Below are positions 36,670 to 43,329 of a stretch of 64,000 nt of DNA, piece after piece (the stretch's first letter is position 1; every line of letters starts with the position of its first letter). The DNA comes from Prinia subflava (Eukaryota > Chordata > Aves > Passeriformes > Cisticolidae). The stretch lies in NCBI RefSeq assembly GCF_021018805.1, contig NC_086259.1:1364001-1428000 (forward strand), written 5' to 3'. Position numbers and translations under genes: made by a program. The notes below the pieces were generated by a model. It saw only the letters and a program-made list of their open reading frames with translations. It ran no database searches and was not told the origin of the DNA.

Positions 36670-36699
36670 GTGAGTACCCGTGGGCTCCGAGTACCGGGG

Positions 36700-37050
36700 T
36701 GCTCTGGCTGTGAGTACCGATGTCCCCTGGCCGTGAGCATTGATGGACTCGGGCCGTGAGTACCAATGTTCCATAGCTGTGGGTACGGCTGTCCCCTGGC
36801 TGCGGGCACCAATGTCCCCTGGCTGTGGGTACCAATGTCCCCTGGCTGTGGATATGGCTGTCCCCTGGCTGTGGATACCAGTGTCCCCTGGCTGTGGGTA
36901 CCAGTGTCCCCTGGCTGCGGGCACCAATGTCCCCTGGCTGTCCCCTGGCTGTGGCTACCAGTGTCCCTGGCTGTGGCTACCAGTGTCCCCTGGCTGTGGG
37001 TACCAATGTCCCTGGCTGTGGGTACCAGTGTCCCCTGGCTGTTGCAGCTG
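36700..37050. repeat. Minisatellite in CKLF intron 2, about 24-bp unit
   Basis: CCCCTGGCTGTGGGTACCAATGT-like units recur about 14 times with small variations, starting right after the exon 2 donor, so the donor-like GTGAGTACC is repeated too. Confidence 0.9.
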
Positions 37051-37641
37051 CTGGCTGTGAGTGCCAGCAGGGCAGTGAACAGGAGGGATCTCCTGTCCCA
37101 GGGGACTTTGTCAGCCAGCCCAGTGATTGTTTCTGTACAGGTAAGACAAGCCCTCGTGTTCTGTGGAGGTTGAGGCAGGTTTTCCTAACGGAGCGTTCTG
37201 TTCCATCAGTTCTGGATGGCTGCTGGATCCGGTAACAGTCCTCCCGGCACAGGCACTGTTTGCCTCTTTGCCTTTGTTGTGTAACACCTTCACACCACCA
37301 ACTAGTCACACACTTTCACCCAAATACCCACGAGTTCTGCTCCTACCTCCCTTTTGTACATGTATTTGCTGCTTTGGTCCATCAGGTGTAGCCAAGTTGC
37401 AAAATATCAGGCAAAAACAACAGAAGAAATGTAAAATGAGGAAGTTTTACTATAAACACTCTTTTTACCATCAAACCACTGGGTGTCAGTGTCTCACTGT
37501 CCTCTCACACAGATACTGCTGTAACTCTGTTTTCATGGCAATCCAGCCATTTTCACCATGCCTTCTCTGTTGGGAGCTCTCCACGTTCTCCTTCAGGCCT
37601 GTATTTCCAAATAAATATTTTGCTTCCACTACCTGTTTCAG
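37051..37641 (+). other. Rest of CKLF intron 2
   Basis: No coding signal seen. Ends with the acceptor CTGTTTCAG at 37641. Confidence 0.5.
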
Positions 37642-37737
37642 GATATTTTCATGTCGGGGACTTCAGTGATGTTTCTCATCCCTGTGGGCTTGACTGCAGT
37701 AAAAATCAAGACCAACAAGTGGATAATGGATGGAGGA
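37642..37737 (+). CDS. CKLF: CKLF exon 3 (MARVEL helix 3)
   Basis: 32 codons, DIFMSGTSVMFLIPVGLTAV and following, ending WIMDGG before GTAAGT. Phase 0 on both sides and in line with DIINSLVTTVFMLIVSVLAL of human CKLF. Confidence 0.82.
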
Positions 37738-39325
37738 GTAAGTAGGAACCTTGTTAACGAATTTCAGTTCTTAAAGTGCAGTGATTTGAACCTCTTGGTA
37801 CACTGACATTGTGGAAGGACCATGCAAACAACTGTCTTGGAAGAACATTCAGCAGTAGCAAACAAGGTATATTCAAGTGTATCTCACAAAAAGAAAATAA
37901 TCCTCCCATGACTATTAATTTAAAGATGACAAGAATTAGGAATTGCTGCAGAGAAGTACTGAAACATTCAAAATGTCTAGTGTTTTTAAGTAATCTACAT
38001 TTGCTCCCATAGCTTGAAATCCCAGGTGGGGGAATCCCTAGCTCTTTTAGAACTATCCAGTTTGGCTATTTGAGAAAAAATTACAACAGTCCTGCTAAAA
38101 AGAGTTGAAGCTTTTTAACAGACACGCTGGTACTTCCCTCCTGGCATGTGCATTCTTGTTTCTGACACAAACTGAGGAATTATGTCAGTTGAACAGGGGT
38201 TTTGTTCATACTGTGATTGTAAGAATTCATCTTCTTAAGATTTAACCAAATTAATAGTTTGTGTAACTGATATTTTTAATTCAAATGGCAACTAATGTAA
38301 TTAACCTTAATAAACAGCTAGGAGGGGAAGAAAACCCCTCAGTTTTAAAAGTCTCTAGAAGTACAAGATACAGTACAAGCTGAAATGTGACAAGAAACCA
38401 AAAGAAACCTCAAACCTACAACAGAGGTCTTTCAAACTGAGCTTAGGAGATGGTGGGGGGGAAAGTTGATGGCTTCATTGGCAACAGCATCCTAAAAAGG
38501 AGACTTTGTGATAGATTGACTGTGCTGGAATAGAATTTATATTCTCAGTTGTGAAGTTCACAGAAATTAAAGGTGGGAGCAGGAGACTGAGCAGGTAGCT
38601 GGGAACACAAGTTTGGGTGGAACATGGGACATCTCCAGTGCTGGGAGGGACAGAATCACCCCCAGCCAGTTCTCCTGAGGCACAAACTGCCTTGAGCTGT
38701 CCTCTCCCAAGAGCTCTCCTGAAAATAACTCCCCTGATCAGATAATTCAGTGCTTTCAGAAAAAAACCCTGTGTGCATGTGGGGTGGGGCTGAAGGGCAG
38801 GAACTGAGTGAGTTAACTCAGTGGCTCTTCTGCAAACACATTTTTCCAGTTACCTGCCTGAGGTGGTCTATTTTCTGAATAGTTTAGTGCATTTTATTCA
38901 GTTTGGAGAATGTTTCCCTTTCAGAGGAGAAGAGCATTTTCCTGCTGGGCTTGTTTCCACAAAGACTGACTTTTCCCCTTGACTTTTTTCAGGGCCAGTC
39001 CCATTAATAAGCAATCCTTAAAGGGACAGAGGGGATTTCATGAAGGATAAAAGCATTGTCTGGCATAATGCAGCATTAGCTTAGCTTTCAAGGAGAGCAC
39101 CACACTATCTCCAAGGCCTGACACAAACATCAAACAGAGCAGGCTCTCTGAAAGGCTGATGGGATGTAAATATGGGTGTTATTTGATTTATCAGCTGTCT
39201 CAAATCACACACGTTTTCAAGCCCAGAACAAAGTTAGGAAGATGTATTTACTGCTACCTTGATGAGTCACTACAGTAAAAGCTCAAGATTTATTGGGGGA
39301 ACTAATTTTATGATAATTTTTATAG
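37738..39325 (+). other. CKLF intron 3
   Basis: AT-rich intron ending at TTTTTATAG. I saw nothing coding. A possible alternative acceptor (CTTTTTTCAG, near 38990) leads to a stop after four codons. Confidence 0.6.
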
Positions 39326-39357
39326 GTGTTGAGTCTTATATTGGTTGCTCTCTGCCT
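39326..39357 (+). pseudogene. CKLF: CKLF exon 4, left part, cut by a provirus
   Basis: After the acceptor TTTTTATAG the exon starts in phase 0 with VLSLILVALC, the beginning of the fourth MARVEL helix. It then runs into the provirus at 39358. The remainder of the exon is found at 49137-49206 beyond the provirus, with a 6-bp duplication between. Reading straight on, the exon frame continues 20 codons into the LTR and stops at 39419-39421. The predicted chimeric protein has nearly the normal length (174 against 176 residues) but half of its last helix is replaced by a polar LTR-encoded tail. It could also be rescued if the provirus is polymorphic. Confidence 0.85.
39352..39357. repeat. 6-bp target site duplication (left), CTGCCT
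   Basis: CTGCCT precedes the 5' LTR and recurs at 49131-49136. A 6-bp duplication is usual for alpha- and betaretroviruses. Confidence 0.92.
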
Positions 39358-39500
39358 TGTGGGAGGTGGGGAAGCCCAAGAGGAGAGCGACACTCTCCGT
39401 TGGAGGGAGAGTGTGTTGTAACAATCCCACAAAGCAAGTTCTCCCATCAATTTAACTGTTTTCCCCGTTACTTAGAAAGTTAGTTGTTCTCCCCTCTCCC

Positions 39501-39740
39501 ATTGGCCAAAAGTTAGGCAGTGTTCCCCCATTGGTCCAAAGTTTCTGTCCCACAGCCATTGGTTCAAAAGTTAGTTCACCCTGTTCTCGGACAGAGATTG
39601 GTTCATTCTTGATCCTTCCCCTGATTGGCCGTTTCACAATCCCCTCGGTGATTGGAGAGTTCCCCAACCTCGCCCCCTGATTGGTGAACTTTTCAATCCT
39701 CTCCCTGATTGGATAACTTCTCAATCCGCCCTGTGATTGG
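39501..39740 (+). promoter_or_regulatory. Array of nine CCAAT boxes in U3
   Basis: ATTGG, the reverse of CCAAT, occurs at 39501, 39530, 39558, 39597, 39624, 39651, 39680, 39708 and 39736. Spacing is 27-29 bp except for one gap of 39. All boxes have the same orientation. CCAAT is the binding core of NF-Y, so this array is probably the main enhancer. The same array is in the 3' LTR (+8986). Confidence 0.85.
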
Positions 39741-39772
39741 CCCTAAAAGAAAACCACACCCCTTTCCAACCC

Positions 39773-39780
39773 CATAAAAG
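39773..39780 (+). promoter_or_regulatory. TATA-like box of the 5' LTR
   Basis: CATAAAAG lies 33 bp past the last CCAAT box. Transcription should start near 39800-39810. Confidence 0.65.
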
Positions 39781-39839
39781 CCCACTGTTTTAGACTCTCG
39801 GGGTCTTCGGGCTTCGGATGTCGCCGGTTCCTGCCTCCG

Positions 39840-39845
39840 AATAAA
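39840..39845 (+). terminator. Polyadenylation signal in the 5' LTR
   Basis: AATAAA within R. In the 5' LTR it could also end CKLF transcripts that enter the provirus. The equivalent 3' LTR site is 48826-48831. Confidence 0.75.
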
Positions 39846-40151
39846 GAAGCTCCGGAGATCTCCTGGCTCCCGCCTCTCCTTTCTGCGCCGCCTGGGCTCT
39901 GAACCTGTAGGCAAAGCTGCTTGCCAGCTCACCAGCTCCCTCTCCCTCTGCTGGCACAGAGCTGCTGGGGTTGCCTAGGCGACCCTCTCACAAAAGAGCT
40001 AAATCACTGCTGCGAGCCTGTGCCTCTGAGGCTGAGAGTGTCTTTTTAAAGACAACTTGCCACAGAAGGACGCGGCCCGCCGAAGACTCCACAGAGTGGA
40101 GTCCTCGGGTGGTCAGTGGGCTTCGGCCACACACCCTCTAGCCGCGTCAAG

Positions 40152-40169
40152 TGGCGCCCGAACAGGGAC
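40152..40169 (+). other. Primer binding site, tRNA-Lys type
   Basis: TGGCGCCCGAACAGGGAC follows the LTR after two bases. It is an exact match to the tRNA-Lys site used by several betaretroviruses and lentiviruses. Confidence 0.93.
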
Positions 40170-40466
40170 CGGCTCCGGCCACCCTGCGGCAAGTTGTGTC
40201 CAGCTGGTTTCGGCCACTGGTTCGTACAACCTCGGGTTGCCACTTCCTCGAAGGGACACCTCTGCGTTCTAGCAGAGGCTACCGGAGAGGCACCGACCGG
40301 GACCTGCCAGCACCAGCAGACGGCAGCCGATCGGTCCAGGCGGTCACCACCCACCGAGCTTTTGTTGACCAACGCCGTCGGGTGAAGAGAGACAGTGAGT
40401 TGTTAACATAAGGGGTCTTTTTCTTCAGTTTTTCATTTTCTCCGTGGGTGGGACACAGAAAGGAGG
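40170..40466 (+). other. Retroviral leader with putative splice donor
   Basis: Untranslated leader between primer site and gag. GTGAGT at 40395-40400 (after GACA) is the best splice donor and would serve the cystatin-like and env mRNAs. No packaging signal could be assigned by eye. Confidence 0.6.
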
Positions 40467-41213
40467 ATGGGCAACAATATCAGCCGCCCATCACTCTCTC
40501 CATCTGAGCGGGAGTTTTATCTCCAAGTTAAACAATCCCTTGTTGCGGGAAAGTTTAAGTTTAGTTCCAGTCTTTTAAAATGTTTTGTTCATTGGATTTT
40601 CAAGTCGTTCCCTAATACTCCTTTAGACCTTGTTTTTGTTGATTCTTTCTGGGATAAGGTGGGAAAAAAGTTAAATGTAGCTCAATTAGACAGGGACCTT
40701 TCAGTTGCAGAATTTTTTCCTTTATTTAAGTTAATTATTAAAGCAGGGGAAACTAAGGGAAGTTGTGATAAGAGGGATGGGGGTGGGCCCCAGTTGAAAA
40801 CCCCTTCCCCCTGTTCCCCTCCTTGTGATCCAAAACCCCCTTCCCTTCCTGAGAGTAGGTCAGCAGGCGTTATGCGCGGTGACGCACCGGGGTGCTACCG
40901 ACCCCCGGACCCCTCCCGACCTCCTTTCTACCCCTGCCAGGACAGTGCTGGCCACACTGTCTTGGATCCTTTCCTCAACCCGGTTTCCACATCCCTCTAT
41001 CCCAGTTTTCCTTCCCCCCCAGTTTGTAGTTCTCTTTTCCCCGGTTCTCAAAATGGCGCCGGCAACGTGGCCAGCCCCGCCATTTTGCCCCTCACGATCC
41101 AAGTTTACCCACCCTATCCACACAAAATGGCCACCACACAATTACATCACCCTCTTGCCACTCTCCTTGCGCTTCGATTGGTGTGGTTGCGTCGGGCCCC
41201 TCCCCCGAAATAA
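40467..41213 (+). CDS. gag: gag, first part: matrix and proline-rich linker
   Basis: This 248-codon frame starts MGNNISRPSLSPSEREFYLQ. Gly2 offers an N-myristoylation site, and the following helices with LLKCFVHWIFKSFP resemble class II retroviral matrix. Matrix directs Gag to the membrane. From about residue 100 the sequence is Pro-rich and includes a PPFYP stretch and a YPPYP stretch of the kind used as late-budding motifs. The frame ends at 41213, while capsid continues one frame back (-1). No plausible slippery heptamer lies at the overlap (41183-41213), so I take this as an inactivating one-base deletion or equivalent and not as programmed shifting. Confidence 0.82.
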   Translation: MGNNISRPSLSPSEREFYLQVKQSLVAGKFKFSSSLLKCFVHWIFKSFPNTPLDLVFVDSFWDKVGKKLNVAQLDRDLSVAEFFPLFKLIIKAGETKGSCDKRDGGGPQLKTPSPCSPPCDPKPPSLPESRSAGVMRGDAPGCYRPPDPSRPPFYPCQDSAGHTVLDPFLNPVSTSLYPSFPSPPVCSSLFPGSQNGAGNVASPAILPLTIQVYPPYPHKMATTQLHHPLATLLALRLVWLRRAPPPK

Positions 41214-42691
41214 AAACTATCCCCATCTCTTGCGGCGAGGTCACCAATCCCGTCGCGGGCCCCGCCCCTGACCACACCCCCAACACAAGTAACACCCCTA
41301 ACACTGGCTCCACCCCAGACACCTGCCCCTTTCCACAAAACCCCTCCCCTGTGTACCCCTCCACTTCCGGAAGTGGGGGTCCAGGCAGCCGGAAGGAAGC
41401 CATCTTGGCTCCCATTGCAACCCCACATCACACACCTCCGGCACACAGCAACAAAACAAACCTGCGTTTTAAGCCCCCAACATCTGACGATGAAAGCAGT
41501 GAGTCTTCACTTTCAGATTACGAAGACCACTGGGCTAAAACACGAGGGGACGCAGCAAAAGAAGGGGACTGGGCAATGGTAAATAAGATATCAGCCTTTC
41601 CTATCACTGTCAAAACTAGCAGGCGTTCTGGGAGGACTGTTACCTGGGAGCCCTTACCATATAATCAATTAAAGGAACTGTGCAAGGCTGCCAAGGAACA
41701 TGGCAGAGGGTCCCACTATTTTAAAAACTTATTGGAAGCTACCTTCGCCGCTCACACATTAATACCCCATGACATTAAGAATATTATGGGATGTCTGCTC
41801 TCCCCAGCGGAGTACATGTTATGGGAAAGAAATTGGAAACGGCAATTAGGAACATTGGTCACTACATATCAAAACGATCCAAACAAACCTCAATTAAATT
41901 TAGAGCAGATTGCTGGCGAAGGGAACTTCTTTAAGCCACAAGACCAGACCAATATCCCAGAGACTGCACTGCTTGACATCACAATGGCCGCTAAATCAGC
42001 ACTCTTGCTTACCCCTGATGATTCAATTCCAACACAGAGCTTCACACATATCATGCAAGGTCCGGAAGAATCATTTATAAAATTCATAGACAGATTAAAA
42101 ATTGCTTTAGAAAAACAGCTTGAGAGCAAAGAGGTGCAAAAAGAAATGCTAACTAAATTAGCAATGATTAATGCTAATTCAAGCACCAAAGTGGTACTTA
42201 GATCCTTGCCCCTTGATCCACCCCCAACTGTGGATCAAATGATAGAAGCCTGTGTCAAACATAACTCCACCGAGAACACAGTGGCCCAAGCAGTTGCACA
42301 GGGAATTGCACAAGGTGTCTCTGGAGCTTTTGCCGTGGTATCGTCAAAAGAAAACTCCAGATGTTTTAATTGTGGAAATATTGGACATTTTATAAAGGAC
42401 TGTCCGGAAAAGCACATGGTGCTAGACCATACAAAAGACCATAATTGGTTGCGCAGCAACCCTAGGAGAACTTGGCAGCCGGGAAACTCCCGGCTGAGCG
42501 CGGACCGGCGCCGCGCGAAGACACCAAATTCCCAGCCGTCTCGTCCTCATCATGCCGCTCGCGTCCCTGGACACACAGACTCCGACCAGTTCCCCCACGG
42601 GCCACAGACCCCCGAGGAAAAGGTACCAGCGGAGATGAAGAAGAATCAGTTTATGCCACGGTACAGGTGGGGACCAGACGGGAGCTGGTGA
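41183..42691 (+). CDS. gag: gag, second part: capsid and nucleocapsid
   Basis: This frame has no initiator of its own and should be the continuation of Gag. After a Pro/Thr-rich stretch and an acidic segment it enters capsid. The major homology region (QGPEESFIKFIDRLKIALE) sits near 42057-42113 and is the family signature. One CCHC zinc knuckle, CFNCGNIGHFIKDC, lies at 42362-42403; I see no second one, although class II viruses often have two. The frame passes a -1 shift site at 42481 and, if not shifted, ends at 42691 with a basic Arg/Pro-rich tail. Expression as a normal Gag precursor is blocked by the frame break upstream. Confidence 0.85.
   Translation: MVASGPSPEIKTIPISCGEVTNPVAGPAPDHTPNTSNTPNTGSTPDTCPFPQNPSPVYPSTSGSGGPGSRKEAILAPIATPHHTPPAHSNKTNLRFKPPTSDDESSESSLSDYEDHWAKTRGDAAKEGDWAMVNKISAFPITVKTSRRSGRTVTWEPLPYNQLKELCKAAKEHGRGSHYFKNLLEATFAAHTLIPHDIKNIMGCLLSPAEYMLWERNWKRQLGTLVTTYQNDPNKPQLNLEQIAGEGNFFKPQDQTNIPETALLDITMAAKSALLLTPDDSIPTQSFTHIMQGPEESFIKFIDRLKIALEKQLESKEVQKEMLTKLAMINANSSTKVVLRSLPLDPPPTVDQMIEACVKHNSTENTVAQAVAQGIAQGVSGAFAVVSSKENSRCFNCGNIGHFIKDCPEKHMVLDHTKDHNWLRSNPRRTWQPGNSRLSADRRRAKTPNSQPSRPHHAARVPGHTDSDQFPHGPQTPEEKVPAEMKKNQFMPRYRWGPDGSW
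42481..42520 (+). promoter_or_regulatory. gag-pro ribosomal frameshift site
   Basis: The heptamer GGGAAAC (42481-42487) is placed as G GGA AAC in the gag frame, the same heptamer known for the gag-pro shift of type D betaretroviruses. It is followed closely by a GC-rich segment in which GCGCGG and CCGCGC can pair. A -1 shift leads exactly into the pro frame. Confidence 0.85.
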
Positions 42692-43329
42692 GTGACCTTT
42701 CGATACAACTTGAAAATGACTCTGTTTTTAAAATTGCAACTGGGAAACGGGCACCACTTAACGGCCCTTGGGACATTTTAATTATCGGAGACCCTATGCA
42801 CAAACCGCCAGAGATTGCAGTTATCCCAGAGGTACAGACATTAGAGCCCGGAGAGGAGATTTTTATTTCAATTTTATGTTTGGACTATCCTTATTTTTTA
42901 CCCGCTGGAGTCCCCTTGGCTCAAGCATTTTTACTTCCCCGAAACCTCCCTGATGTGGTTCCAGTAAATCCTACCGCCTTTTGGGTGAAAGTCATTGGGG
43001 CAAATAAACCTATCATCAAATGTACATTGTTTTCCAAAGGTGAGAAGGTAAAAAGACCCGGGATGGCGGACACGGGGGCAGACGTGACCATCATCGCAAG
43101 ATCAGAATGGCCTGCCGACTGGGAGCTTGAGCCTGTTGCAGGCATGATCTCAGGTATTGGGGGCGTTGCAACCTCATGGCGCTCCAAACGAAATGTGGTG
43201 GTAAGTGGGCCAGAAGGCAAGGTCGCAACTATCAGACCCTTTGTAGTCAGAGCACCAATCACCTTGTGGGGACGGGATGTCTTATCCCAATGGGGCGCAT
43301 CACTGCAGATTAACTGCAGGGATTTTTAG
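42481..43329 (+). CDS. pro: pro: dUTPase-like domain and aspartic protease
   Basis: Entered by the -1 shift at 42481, this frame gives 282 residues. After a linker it has a dUTPase-like beta domain (about 42700-42950, with TGKRAPLNGPWDIL and PAGVPLAQAFLLP). The usual motif 3 with its Asp/Tyr is not recognisable, so this domain may not be catalytic. The protease follows, with the active-site DTGADVTII (DTGA at 43069-43080), a flap-like GIGGVA and the terminal LWGRDVLSQWG. The protease cleaves the Gag and Gag-Pol precursors as a dimer. The frame ends at 43329, overlapping pol by ten bases. Confidence 0.85.
   Translation, partial: GKLPAERGPAPREDTKFPAVSSSSCRSRPWTHRLRPVPPRATDPRGKGTSGDEEESVYATVQVGTRRELVSDLSIQLENDSVFKIATGKRAPLNGPWDILIIGDPMHKPPEIAVIPEVQTLEPGEEIFISILCLDYPYFLPAGVPLAQAFLLPRNLPDVVPVNPTAFWVKVIGANKPIIKCTLFSKGEKVKRPGMADTGADVTIIARSEWPADWELEPVAGMISGIGGVATSWRSKRNVVVSGPEGKVATIRPFVVRAPITLWGRDVLSQWGASLQINCRDF
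43320..43326 (+). promoter_or_regulatory. pro-pol ribosomal frameshift site
   Basis: G GAT TTT in the pro frame, immediately before the TAG stop. It resembles the GGATTTA heptamer of the mouse mammary tumour virus pro-pol shift. A -1 shift opens pol. Confidence 0.75.

Larger units (their letters stand above)
39358..40149 (+). repeat. 5' LTR of the beta-like provirus
   Basis: 792 bp, TG...CA. U3 carries nine ATTGG (inverted CCAAT) boxes. A TATA-like CATAAAAG is at 39773 and AATAAA at 39840, giving a short R region and a long U5 of almost 300 bp. Compared with the 3' LTR it has GAA extra after AATAAA and a different short stretch near 40100. Confidence 0.95.

Noticed and set aside
38985..39020. 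Alternative CKLF last exon at CTTTTTTCAG
   Set aside because: It would add only four codons before a stop and lacks a fourth helix. The exon at 39326 continues the family pattern.
39452..39724. 90-codon antisense frame in the provirus LTR, repeated in the 3' LTR
   Set aside because: It overlaps the CCAAT array, has no known family, and is explained by the repeated ATTGG units.
41183..41213. Programmed frameshift between the two gag frames
   Set aside because: The overlap contains no X XXY YYZ heptamer in the right frame. A small indel is simpler.
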